A stretch of 64,000 nt of DNA from Panonychus citri. Its lineage: Eukaryota; Arthropoda; Arachnida; Trombidiformes; Tetranychidae. The position numbers and the translations under genes were made by a program. The DNA lies in assembly GCF_014898815.1 (NCBI RefSeq), contig NW_026515539.1:1922001-1986000 (forward strand), read 5' to 3'. Below, piece by piece: positions 51,223 through 64,000 of this stretch (position 1 is the first letter of the stretch; the number at the start of each line of letters is the position of its first letter). The notes below the pieces were generated by a model. That model was not told the origin of the DNA and made no database searches. It saw only the letters and a program-made list of their open reading frames with translations.

Positions 51223-52316
51223 TTTCATTGTATAGCTATTTTCATAAACTCATCATCATTTCAATAAAAATTTCAATTTAAATTTACCGCTAAAAAAATG
51301 CTCAAAAAAATTATTCAAAAAATTCTGGTCCAGAAACCTCACTTGGTCCAGAGTCCACCTTTTTCTAACTACTATCTTATTATGTTGCAACAAGAAGCAG
51401 AAAAAAATTAATGTCTTCTCATCTTCCACAAAATCATAAATGATTGATAATTAAAAATGATTACTATTGATAATCAGATTTCCAACCAACTTTAAATGAA
51501 GCAAGAATCAAACCAGACCGCAGAATGATTTTCATGATGAGATTTCATACATTAATGAATAAATTGATTATTCTTGCGCAATAATTTCGTAATCAAGGTG
51601 TATTATTATCAGCTTATTTCAATGATTCAATCTACATTATAACATTTACCTGATTTCGCTTCCTGGTTGATTTGTTTTCAGGAAATGATTTCTCCTATTA
51701 AATGTTATCCCTTATACAGTAATATATTGGCTATTTCTCATTGTGACAATAGTGATACTTGCAGAAGTTAAATTCAATATTTGTGAGAATCAAAACTATT
51801 CAGATAAAATTCAAAAGTTTCGAAAGTATTTACACAATCTATTTACTCAGCGATTACCATTATTATTATGATGAAATATCAATCATTATTATAAAGTAAG
51901 ATAAGTTTATGATATTTTTATTGGTCAATATACTTTTTTTATTTCGATAATATTATTTGAACGAGGGTATGGAAGAAATAACCACAAGAATGAAAAAAAG
52001 AAGGAAACATTTTTCATCATACGTTTTCTTCAGATTCAATATTATCATGATTCCTTTTGAATTTACACTGAATTATCTATGAGAATGAAAATACTAAGTT
52101 ATGATAAAAGTCCAGAGAATAAAGAGCAAAAATTGTGAACAAGAAATAAGAAAAAAAATCAGACATCTTGGGTGGAGTTTTCTCAAGTGAATATATCAGG
52201 ATATGATATATATCTTCAGATCAAAACAGTTATCAGAATATCGTTGAACTTTATCCATTGAATAGCACATATTTACTCAATTAAACGAATACATCATGAA
52301 GATTGTTCATCTTCCG

Positions 52317-52320
<4 letters not shown>

Positions 52321-52410
<90 letters not shown>
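52321..52410. repeat. (TC)45 microsatellite
   Basis: Ninety uninterrupted bases of TC, the longest simple tract in the window. Confidence 0.97.
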
Positions 52411-52415
<5 letters not shown>

Positions 52416-55400
52416 ATACGAATTGAACTTCATTGAAGAACCCAAAAAACATGTGCTAATGTAATTTCAAGTTTGTCGAAAATAAATAAGAAGAAACCAT
52501 GATGATGACATGGAGAAGTGATTATTCTAATATCGCGTTAGTTCATGGAACAGTAAAAGGATAATATGAGAATTAGAAAATTGTCAAAATTTCTCTAGAC
52601 TATCAATTCATGAAGCAAAAAAGGATTGAAAAAAAAGTTCCAAGGAGAATGTTTCATTTTCTTAATCATAAAAGTCAACTCAATGTAAATATTTAATATC
52701 TTTATGTTATCATGATGATTATTAATCATGAGGATAATGAAAAATAATATTTATAATTGATAACATGAAAGCCAGTTATGAGCAATGTGTTGCAAATGGG
52801 CTGATAATTTTAGTAATTTTTTGAATGGAATATCAAAAGTTTCTGTTATTATACTGAGAATCTATTATTCTGATAATAGCACGGGATTCATTAACAGAAC
52901 TTTTTATGAACAAGATGATATTACTCTCAAATAAGATGGCTAAATCATGGAGATGATGATGGCGAGGGGAAAACTTTTACTCGATAACTGAATAGAGACC
53001 CAGAGACAGGAGATCAACATGTCATTTCATGATGTTCAGTGACACTTACAGTTGAAACAATTCTTATGAAATTTTTTGTTTTCCTTGGGAATTTATTCCC
53101 ACACAAAGGCTCAGTTAACAAGATAAAGTTCAATAGTAAACAACTAAGATACAGAGTAAACCACAAAAACTAGCAAAAAGAAAACCTCAATGAACTGTCA
53201 TCTCTTTACTCATCTCCTCAGTATCATTCGTTAATCATCATTACATTGATGCTGGTCTACGAATTCATATTCTAGTAAGTTTCATGTTATATTGTTTCGA
53301 ATGAATAATTTAAAGTTCAAAAAGGAACAAAGAAAAAGATAGAGAGTAAATATTTCCATCATGATTGATGTGCATGAGAAGATGAAAAATGAATAGAAGA
53401 AAATTTTGTTACAAATTTAATAAAAGAATTTAATTTCCATCCTTCTAGTGATTTTAGAACAATTGAGCGCGAAAAGAGGGTGGATTAAATTCGTCAACTA
53501 ATTGTTCGTGATCAGGTGAAAGTACTAATTGAATTTAACTTATCACTAATGTCAAAACGTCGGATCAAAGGATTGACATAAGAAGATATAACAATGATGA
53601 TGATGAGCTTCAATTTTTCCCTCTCTCACATCATGATCGTTTTCATGATGCTGATAATGATGTGAATCTTATCTTGTCACATTGATGATAAACTGAATAT
53701 CATGTAACTGAGCTTGTATATCTACAACCCTTGTCTCTATTGTATTATCACCATCACCACCCATTGTCTTGGTTTTCATGATACTTTTGTTTTTCACTCC
53801 CTTTTCAAATATAAATTATGGGAGTAATATCATCATGATAATGATGATTATCATCTGATTGACAGGAGCTCAATTATCATCCTCAAAGTGTCTGTATAAT
53901 GAATGTATGTGTGTCTCTTTCATCATGAGACTGTCAATCACTAGAATCATAAGATTTTCAACATTTTTCTTTTGTTTTCTGTTTTTCTACTGAATCATTT
54001 TCTTACTGAACTTTTCAAACAACAACAAAAATAACATTCCCATCTTTATCTTCATCATCATCTAATAGATCAGATAATCTTTCACGGTGTTTTCTTGTTT
54101 TTCCTCCATTGTTCATTTAACTGGGTATTCAGTTCAATCTTATCCCCATGTTTATATGTTTTTTCATGAGAGTTCAAAAAAATGGTTTTTTCCCAAAACC
54201 TCAAACTTAATCTTGTGTATGAAAATAAAGATAAACAACATGAACAAAACACTTCATCCTTTCAACACTTGAAGAATCAGTTTATAAACTCATCATGAGA
54301 AACTAACTTCAAGTTGATAAAATTATAACAGTCATTATCGTTAATATTACAGGGGGTAGATAATAATGAGAACGTGATAATAGAATTGAATTTAATGGCA
54401 TGTAAGTGAACAAAAAAAAACAAGTTGATAAAATGTATCATTTTATTTTCTGTCAACGAAATATTAATAATTCAATCTTGAAATTAAGATAATTCAGAAT
54501 AATGAAGAAACATTATATATTGTATTTCTAACTTTAAGAATTCATTTTCGATAGTGTATTTTGTTGGTATTGGCTAGTGAATTTCTTGTCAATATACTTT
54601 GTGCATAAATTTTAATCATGAAAACCGGAACTTTTAGATTATCATGAAAAGAAAAGAGTGACGATATTTTATTCAAAGAATTCACTGAAATTTTGGATAA
54701 AAAATCTGACAGAATTTTTTTAGAGAAAATTGTGATTTTGTCAAAATCTTCGACTCATGGAAAAACTCAGCGTAAAGAATGGTGAAATAATCTCATGGTA
54801 ATATTGCTTTTTTCTCTCAGAAAAATATGGAAAAGTGCAAAAATTCTGAAGATTATCAAAGAGAAAAGAAGACTTTGTACCCACAAATATTTATCAATTG
54901 AATTCTGATGATCATCAGAATCAGAGGTTGAGAGGATTCATGGGGAGTAGATGAAGAAGAAAAATAAAAAGAGAAAGTGTAAAAATAACTTCAACTGTTG
55001 TTGAAAGTTGACGACTTGCTGATTACCTCGAGGGTGAATCAGGTTACGATAATACGATTCATTTTTTTTTTCCTCATGACATCAATTCTGATGTGAAAAA
55101 AGCAGAGAGAAGTTCAGTGTTAGACACTGATTCATAATGCTTTATTTATCATGAGCATGAATTAAAAACACATGCAAACTCATGATAATCTTAAATTGTA
55201 AAATAGCTCGTCATGAGATATCATCATGGCTCATGAAGATTATTATCATTTCTACTGATTCGAATATTTCAAAATCAAAACTATTCTTACTCAATATCTC
55301 ACGAGACTGTTATCTGTATTCAGGTTTTCATTGTCAATCATCATCATGGTGTAAATGTATCATGAATTGAATTTTATTTGGTAATATTTTTGAAATTCGA

Positions 55401-58400
55401 ATCAAAAACTGAACGGCAATGATAATGAGCTTTGGCTTACTGAGAAAAGAAAAGTTTTACAAGAGAGTGATGTTATGAATGTTTCCAAAGTTCACAAAAT
55501 AACATCAATCGAATTAAAAATCTTATTATTCTGAACATTCAAATCGTAATGATAACTGTTAAGCATAAATGGTAAAGTTCAAGTTCAAATTTTCTCTTTT
55601 CAATTTCATAAGTAACAATGATAATCAGAAATCATGATATGTTTCATTTGATCTATATTCAGATCAAAAGGCTTGAATGTGCTGGAAAATTAATCCCAAT
55701 CAACCGGATAATCAGGTTGATTATGTATTATCAACATATTAGTGATGAAAATTTTTATTCAAAAAGATAATAATAAGATTGAATTATTTGGTCTTATATT
55801 GATCATCAACATGATCTTCCTGGATATTAATTTGAGTTTTTTCTGAAAGAAAAAAGGAAAAAATTCACTAATATCATCCGTGAGAATGATGATTCAACTT
55901 AAATCTAGAATTCTACTAAGAATCACAAGAATTATCATCATGATCATCAATGAACTTTTAGCTTTTGTGTATTTAAGTCACGTTAATATCTTGTTTATAT
56001 CATGACCTTCATTGGTTTTAGTTTGAGTATTCATTTTGTATACAAGTTGAAAATTCAACTCATTGGACCAGAAATTAATGAAACCGATAATAGTTTTGGA
56101 CCAAGCAAAGGAAACACAACAATCAAAACTCATTGATTAACATGAAAAATTATCGTCACAATTGATTAGTAGCTAATTAAAGGTTTGAATCTTTCCAAAG
56201 GATTGATGTTATATAAACTGAATTCAAATGATCAGTAGGTTAGTTAGCAAACGACTGTAGCACATCCAAGTGTCCGAAACTTTTCTGGGTCAAATTTTTC
56301 CGACTTTTTTTCTGTATGGGAATGAATGATTTTGCGGAAGAGTTAAAGTTCTAACCATAATTAGACGCAATCTTGTAACAGTTCAACTGTCAACTCAACT
56401 AAGAATAAAATTGTATGAATTTTAAGTCATCCTGATATCAAATTCTAAGAGAAAAATCAAACAAAAGATGGTGAAAAGGTTGAACTCTTACTTTGAGAAT
56501 TGGAAATTAATAAAGTTGAGTTGATCCGAATTCAAGTTTCAGTTATCCTTATTTGGGTTCTTTTCGGGATTTATTCAATTCCATTGAATTTCCTCTGTAA
56601 AGAGATAATAGTATATTAGAATTTGTAATACAAGAAATTCTTATCATCTGAGTTACACCAATTAGTACAATCACAATCCTAAAATATCCATGAAGACATT
56701 GAATCTTTATTGTCTACACAAAAGTTCTCATGAATTTTGTTACTCAAAATATCCAACTCCCTGTAAAGTATATAATAAGATAATAGAAATAAAATATTAT
56801 CATGGAAAAGGAAACATTAATTTTTTCTTTACTTTTCCTTTATCAAATCACCTTCAACCTTCAAGATCAAATCACTTTCGTTTTGTCACATTTATGATAC
56901 TATTTTGTAATAACTTGTATCAAACCTCATTTCCTGAGCTTGACCTCAAATTATTATCCCTGATTACTACGCTTATCATGATTACTTCATCAAGTGGGTT
57001 TAAATGTTACCATCATTATAATGAATATTTATCTCATTAAATTACTATAATTATTGTAAATAACTTACTATCAGCTCAAAATGATGTACTTCCAATTCGG
57101 ATTATGAATACCATGTAAAACTGAATACGATGCCATTAGCTAAGAATTGGAAACTAATGCCTTAACTATGTAGGTGATTGTGAAGCTGAATCTTCCTCTC
57201 ACCTCTTACAAATTGTTAAAGTTAATTTTGAATCGTAAAACCATTTCTTAGTATCTTTCATCAATTATTCTTAATAAATTAGACAAGTTTATTTGGGTTA
57301 TTGTTGTTGAGGTTATGGCCTCAGTTTCTTCTCTGATCGGGGCAAATAAAAAAGATTCGAGAACTTGTGGCTGTATCGTTAGTTTGATAGTTGAAAAATT
57401 TTGTTACTAATTGTTTGAACAAAATAATTTAATATCTTCATGAAATCTTATAACAATTTGAAATAAAAAAAGAAGAAGAAAGCCAAAGGTATTCAATCAT
57501 CTTCTTTCTCATTTCAATGAATTACATGTAAATGCTCTCTTCTCTTTTTTATCTTCATCATCATGGTATCCTTGTCAGAGATTCCATGTTATCATCGTGA
57601 TATTTATTCAAAGTTATTCCAGTTTATCGTTTTCTTACTATCTTATAATATATTGTATCTATGATATTAGACATCAGATGTTTATTTAAAAAGCTCAAAC
57701 CTAAATTGCTATTTATTTAATATCCATAAACATTTCATGAGGGGTATGATCAAGGTGAAAATTTCAAGGCCTATCAATCAAATTGTCGTTTAAATTTTTC
57801 TTTCATACATATAACTATGTGTTGATTGAATGAACGCTTTTTCATTATCATGGTTATCATCAGGATGAACTCTTCTTGTTGTGTGCATTTAACTCGGTTG
57901 TTTTTAGACGTTAATTATCGTGATTGAGGTGATGATGGAATGAGTAGACACGAAATGTTCAATTTTACCAATTGTTCGGTGTCATGAATTTTTCTTTTGT
58001 CTTTTTTCCATTTATCATGTATCTTTCTAGATTTTTTTTCGCCAGTAATCAATTATCTTCCATTGATTAATCAAATCAACGGTTTCTATTGTTGTTGTTT
58101 ATTCATGCTAACACAATCTCTACCCCTCTTTTGCATGATAACTTGACCATAATATTGATGGTCAGTTATTGGAAGATATAAAAAAGGGTGTGAAGTATTT
58201 GGATCGTTGACCCATGTTAATAGCTATCAGTATTTAGAATAGTTCAATAATCTAAATTTCAAGCAAATTCTTATCATGATGTCGGTCATCAATCAGTACA
58301 ATTCAAACCACGGATCCCTTATAATTTTATTCAAATGTTCACTTTGTTAAGTTTTACAATTCGAACCTCGAACGAAAAATTCTATACATAGAAATGTCAA

Positions 58401-61030
58401 CCTTTATTAGAAAGCATATTCACCAACTAATCAAGAATCGTTTCTCTGTAGCATGGAATGTAAATTCGTGATAAATTATATGGTGATTTCATGTTGGTGA
58501 ATCTTAGAAAACTTTTCACTTTTGTTTTTCTTGATCAAAGTAACTCTCAACTGACAGTTTTCTAAGTAACATTCAATTTGGAAATAGTAAAATTGTCATG
58601 ATTTGTTTTAGCGTTAATAATTTATGAACATTTAATTTGAACAATTAACTGATTACAGATAAAAGTTTCGAAATGTACAACTAAAGAAAATCAAAAGAAA
58701 CAGTAAACTTTATCAGAACTTTTCGCCTCGTCAGTTGAAACTAAATCGTTAGTACAAAGTTGAAGACGAATCGTTACAAAAAAAAGTCATGATGATTGTA
58801 GATATTCAAATGATGAGATTGATTTTCCGATAATTAATTGTTGTTGAAAACTGGTTGACAACAATTCAATGCCATTATCAATTGTTATTGATCATGATAA
58901 TGAAAGCTTACAATTGTTTCATCATTTACAATCATTTGTTTCTTGGTTATCAGTAGTTTATTAGGGTAAATTATTTGTAGGTGGGTCGTTGTTGATGATG
59001 AAAGAAAATCATTTACATGGGAGACAAACAGGGAAGAAAATTCATGAGAATGAATAACATGGAATCTAATGATGTTCACGATGAAAAAAGATGAATCATG
59101 ATGAATGATTATAATTCATTGTTAATTAGCATTGATACCGAAAGACATTATATCCGAAAATACGTTTCATTATGTATAATCTTATTTTCTGTCTCCCTCT
59201 TTAATCATCTTCTTCCTTTATCATCTTTCCTCCTTCTTCCTTTTTTATCATCATCTTCATCATCTCTCTTTCTTTTTCGAAGATGATGTCTCTTTCTCAT
59301 CTATTCATTGATTCATTTATCTTCCTCATCTTTTTCGTTTTATTCTTTCTATTTTCACTCAACACGATATTGCACATCATTAAGCATCTCTTATCATCCT
59401 CTACTTTTTGTCATCTTCCCTCTGAGTGAGAAACGAGGTGTCGATGATGAGAGAAAGATGACTGAAAATTGTCTATTTCCTTGACAATCATTATCGTCCC
59501 ATTTTCACACCTTAGATTATTCCTTCCCTCTAGTCTGTGGTTAATCTTGATTGCATGGTGATGAAAATTATCTCTCAAATAATTTCCATTGTTACATATA
59601 ATACAGGGGGAAGGTTTCTTGGAAAACCGATGGACAATAAAGCCAAATTCAATTTCTAATACTGACCATTAAATGATGACCATTAACTAATGAAACTCAC
59701 GCAAAATTGCATACGCTTTGATAATAATTGAAATATTTCATTGCAATTCTAAAAATCAGATTCCATTCCATGAGACTACATATCATGATAATGTTTGTAC
59801 AATAGAAGTAACAATTGAATCATATAATGAAAATATACCTCAATCAATCAAAGTTTTTACACTTTTTCTGCTCCTCATGATATATCGTTATCAACATTTT
59901 TAACTTTCATTGAACTTTAGAAATATTCAGAGAAATATTTCAAACACAACAATTGATATTCTGATAGTGAGAAAATCAACCTGAAAATTCATACTGAGAA
60001 AGAGAGAGAGAGAATATAAAATATTTATCACAAAGAAAAAAATCAAATTCATTCTTCAACACAATTCTCTAGAATTCAATGATTAGATTACAATATTTAG
60101 TAATTTCCATTCAGATATCATGGTGAGATTTCATTTCCCATGTTGACAAGCTTCCCAAACAGATGATGAACCAGATAAACGATAACACTGACTCATAAGT
60201 AATCAATATATTAATAATAACATAAAGATAATGATCATTGATAATGATTAGTTAATCTACAAAATCTTGAATTGAATTGAAAATTATCGATTCAAAACTG
60301 ATCTATATGATAATAATGTGCTATCGGATAATCGTCAATATTTATCTATCAAAGCATCAATAATAAAGTTACTATGATGATGAGAAAACAAATTTTTCTG
60401 TCAATCAGTTGTATCTAAATTAATGTTGACTTGATATTTTAGATATCAACGATAAATAATTCCGTTAATGATAATGATTAGTAACATGGAAATTTTGAGG
60501 TCTCCCCCTGTTTAGAATCTCATGATATATTAATTCACCATTGATTGAATCAAGACGATGCTTCTAAATGACTAATAATAAACATCATGATAGTAATCAT
60601 TAAATTGCTGCTCCTAAATAAGTACAACTTTAACAGTATAATATTTAATTGTTGATCAATATTTAAATTTATCTTTCATTTTCTACAACTTTTATTGCGT
60701 GTTGACTGTTGGTTTGAAAAAAATTTTCTCATTTCATGATTATTGTTAAATACCTGTTCAGGGGAAAAGTTCAGAGTATGAACTTCGGATAAAGAGATAG
60801 AGAGAAAGAATCAATTTTTCGTATTTTTTTTTCTAAAAAACCACCTAACTTTCATTGAAATAGTCTACTGATGATTCCGGTAGCTCTCTCACTCTATGGA
60901 GTAAAATCATTCCTCATAACTTTCTGTGGTAAAAACTAGAATGATAATACATGAGAACTATTCAGGGTATTAGTTGAGGCTTTAGAATTTTAAATTACAT
61001 GGATTGGATTGCAAAAGAAAAGGTAGATTA

Positions 61031-61081
61031 GAGAGAGAGAGAGGAAGGAAGAAAGAAAGCAAGAGAGAGAGAGAGAGAGAA
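61031..61081. repeat. Imperfect GA/GGAA purine tract
   Basis: GA runs separated by GGAAGGAAGAAAGAAAGC, making an almost pure purine strand of about 50 bases. Confidence 0.85.
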
Positions 61082-62664
61082 ATAGATTGCAACTTTCTAT
61101 TAAAAGTTTTCTTTTTTCGTTATTCCATTGAATCGAAACTTTTTTCATCATCATTATCATTAATATCTTCTTAGAAATTTGTTACCTCTCTTTTTATATT
61201 TATATTTATATATTTAATTTGAATAAACATGATGAAAAATGAACTTTCTCTCAGGAATCGGTTCTCACTTCTTGTGTACAAAATTGCTTTAGAATTTTTT
61301 TATTTCTTATCCCTTTGATACTTTGAAATAGTTACATGTTCATGAGAGTGAAGGTGGTTTATTGAGTAGGCTGTTGAAAATTACTAAGACCAAAAGTTGA
61401 ATAACATGATAACTCTGATTGTTGAACTTTTTCTTCTTAAAGCCAATAAAATGATGAAAAGGATGAAGATGATTCGTTATCATGTTAATCAAAGGTAACA
61501 ACATGGAAAGAACATTATTCTGACCTTTCTCTTAAATTCTTAGAAAATTCTTTCACTTCTTTTGACGATGATTATGATAAACAGATCATGGAGTGAATTT
61601 CGAATAGTTTATCTTGGCATTGTAATTTTCTGAATCTATCATGAACCATCAATTGGAATACCAAGAGAAAGTTATGACAATCGATTGAGAAAATTATTCG
61701 ATATCTTTTGTATTTATTTTCCATATGATAATAACATCGAAAGTGATAGGGTTAAGATCATTTTTACATAGAAACTAAATTAAAGAATCACAACTTTTTT
61801 TCATTCCGAATTTCTCTTGTCATTTCTTCGTCTTCATCCTTCTTGATCATCAGAAAAAGGATAGAAAATAGAGAATCAAATTCATGACATGAATGTGAAT
61901 TATAACTTAACCTCTTTCTCTCTGGCTCTCTCTTTAAGAACTTTTTTCTATTCATCATGAAATCAACAACAACATTCGAAACCAGAACAATTTAAAGTCT
62001 TAAATTAAATAGAAAAGAAAAGAAAAAAGTTTCAGGTCAAACTGTTTTCTAGTCAATTGTAAATTCTAATTTCTAATGTTTATCATGTAATATTAACAGC
62101 TCAGTTCTCATGATGATTAAATATATTCAGAGGAAATTTTTCCATCAAAGAGATGAAGATAAAGTGACCACAGTTTAATCATGACCACATTTAGTTTGCT
62201 GGTGATATTCTTGATTCTTGGTAATCAATTCAACATGATTACCATGAAAACGTAACAGAAATAGAATAATTTGTTTTATTTAATTAACTTCCGGTCAGTT
62301 TTTGTTGTAAAGAAAAATCTAACAGCCATTTGATTGATATAAAAGTAAAAGGTTTGGACATTTTATCATTATTTATCCATGTCTCTTAAGGAAGTGTTTT
62401 TCAAGATGATTTTGATCACCCTCACCCTCACCATCATGAAAGTAGGCTGGTTAGGTCTCTTCCTCCCTGAATCTCATCTTGGAATAAGTGATTAAATAAG
62501 GTGTGGTCAAAGAAGATGGACAAAAGATGAGAAAGAATAAGGAAAATTATCCATTGATAGTTTATTGAACTTTTTCCTTGGAACATCAACACCATATGAT
62601 CCAAGAGATTCATGGGAGAGATCATAAACAAAGAATAAGGAAAAAAGTTCTCGGACGATAAATA

Positions 62665-62686
62665 CTCTCTCTCTCTCTCTCTCTCT
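62665..62686. repeat. (CT)11 microsatellite
   Basis: Eleven CT units. Confidence 0.9.
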
Positions 62687-64000
62687 TTCAAAAAAGATGA
62701 ATTATGAGGATTTAGAAAGAGAAGAGAAATTTTGTTTTTCTTCTTGTCATCAAATAAGATCGGGGAATCAAAAGAGCAATTGTGATTTTGAATTCGAGAG
62801 ATGAACTTTTATCCCTTAGGATAAACACAATGTCCACTCGAAAAGGTTCTAATCGAACATGTGTTTTTATGAACATTATCTTTTTCGCCGTTCATATTTT
62901 CCTCTTTCAAATTGATCGAAAACATGAAGAAAGAAAAGTTCTTAACGGAAGTTAAATTTCATCTTTGATTGATGATAAACATGAGCATCATCATGAAACC
63001 GGATGTTGAAACTAAAAGTGTATCAAAAATGTACATGTATTAAAATTACATCATATTGATGATTGATTATCATCTTTGAATGGTAACAGTTACAATGATT
63101 TACTAATGATAATTGTACTTAAATTGTTATAATCGTTAGATGAACATGATAATAATAAATTTGATCCCTAATTGTATTGGATTAGCATTCGATGATTAAA
63201 TAATCATTTAATACTTTTATCAGATAATTAGTAAATTAATTACGTCAATTGATAAGTTTACAATTTAATCATGATTAAATACGATAGCTTAATCAACCAA
63301 CATGGCAATCAAGATATTTAATTCAATTAATACGATTAAATTTTTTTTTATTTTCTACTCTTTTAATTCATTTGATTTATTAATTATGACAAATATTAAA
63401 TAAAATCATGATTAACTGGGTTGAGGTTGTTAGAGGGAAAATCTTTTAATTGTTAACAATTAAAAGTTAATTTAAATTAACTTGAGATTTATAATAATTT
63501 GTAAATGTAATATAATAATTGGTTGATTAATTTTCACAATTTGTTTATAACTTTAGTTTCCTGGTTTAAGGTACTCAAACTAATTTAGTAAACAATGATT
63601 AACTTTAATTGTTTTAAATTGTTTGATTTGATTGAAATGATATATTATTCACAATTAATTGTAATTTCTGGTATATTTATAATAAAAGTCGTAACAATAT
63701 GGTTAATATAGTTGAGAATGATAAATTGTTGCAATTTAAATTGTTCACAAGAATGAAAATTTTCTCATTTAATTCACAGCAAAAATGAAAAACAATTAAC
63801 TCGTAATGAGGTTGGTAATTATTCACATTGAATATCATTGAATTAACCTTAATTGTTGGTGAAAGTTTTGCAAATTTGCAATTTTCTTATTTCATATTAA
63901 TAATTGTGCTAATTATTAGGTATCCAAGTAAATAATGATACGATTTTTTGTCTCATTTTCAGATTTATTTTGAGAAATTAATAATTATAATAGAAATTAA

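Larger units (their letters stand above)
50214..51373 (+). mobile_element. 1.16-kb inverted-repeat DNA element carrying a TBP-like frame
   Basis: The ends are long inverted repeats. Both begin AGTAGTTAGAAAAAGG, and similarity continues inward for roughly 100 bp (GACTCTGGACCAAGTGA, TTTCTGGACCAGAA, runs of T). The left end holds an extra partial duplication of the GGACCAAGTGAGG unit. The interior has a broken TATA-binding-protein-like frame and a second open frame. No transposase motif is recognisable, so movement probably depended on another element. No exact target duplication is visible. It belongs to the same family as the 39505-40027 element. Confidence 0.8.
51374..64000. other. 12.6-kb gene-free stretch
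   Basis: No exon is supportable. The longest frame (116 codons, at 56690) is within chance expectation for this composition. Contents: (TC)45 at 52321-52410, imperfect GA at 61031-61081, (CT)11 at 62665-62686, frequent TCATGAT and AAAAGTTC words up to about 63.0 kb, and then a last kilobase rich in TTAATTG/CAATTAA words. Confidence 0.5.

Noticed and set aside
56690..57040. 116-codon plus-strand frame
   Set aside because: With stop codons at roughly 8% of codons in this composition, about one frame of this length is expected by chance in 128 kb of both strands. There are no motifs, splice partners or homology.
1..64000. CRISPR arrays, bacterial operons, ribosome-binding sites, rRNA or tRNA genes
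   Set aside because: The window is eukaryotic. I saw no evenly spaced direct repeats, no rRNA-like sequence and no cloverleaf with both A and B boxes.

Overview
The window is AT-rich eukaryotic DNA with short GT-AG introns, long gene-free stretches and many GA/CT and ATC/GAT microsatellites. The genes are animal. They include a sphingomyelin phosphodiesterase 4 (SMPD4) orthologue, an arthropod-type alpha-1-like octopamine receptor, a gustatory-receptor-like seven-helix protein with a run of small phase-0 exons at its 3' end, and the first exon of a second rhodopsin-class GPCR. The octopamine receptor and the Gr-like gene point to an arthropod. Overall style (low GC, tiny introns, Gr family) would suit a spider mite or a related acariform mite, but the species cannot be fixed from the sequence alone.

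Layout. 1-9.8 kb, minus strand: an orphan 5' exon of a peptide-type GPCR (2710-3199) and a two- or three-exon gene for a Ser/Thr-rich secreted protein of unknown function (7912-9829, possibly ending at 6820). 13.5-15.1 kb, plus strand: the four-exon Gr-like gene. 17.0-19.85 kb, plus strand: SMPD4 in five coding exons. 20.2-22.6 kb, minus strand: the octopamine receptor in three coding exons, converging on SMPD4 with 390 bp between the two stop codons. 22.6-39.5 kb: no supportable gene. 39.5-43.1 kb: a mobile-element island. 43.1-64 kb: mostly gene-free, with one further transposon at 50.2-51.4 kb and a (TC)45 tract at 52.3 kb.

The most unusual content is in the mobile elements. (1) A defective LTR retrotransposon (41080-43078, minus strand, 97-98% identical LTRs, 4-bp target duplication) has lost gag and most of pol. 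It keeps the integrase C-terminus and then carries a RING / TRAF-type zinc-finger / coiled-coil reading frame exactly where a third (env-position) ORF would sit. (2) A 1.16-kb element with inverted terminal repeats (50214-51373) encodes a broken reading frame whose two halves match the two repeats of TATA-binding protein, including the hallmark SYEPELFP. (3) A 523-bp relative (39505-40027) and a third loose terminus (40043-40112) share that element's terminal sequence. They lie next to a FLYWCH zinc-finger fragment. The host genes are unrelated in function: neuromodulator reception, chemoreception, membrane lipid metabolism and a secreted protein. They do not form a pathway.
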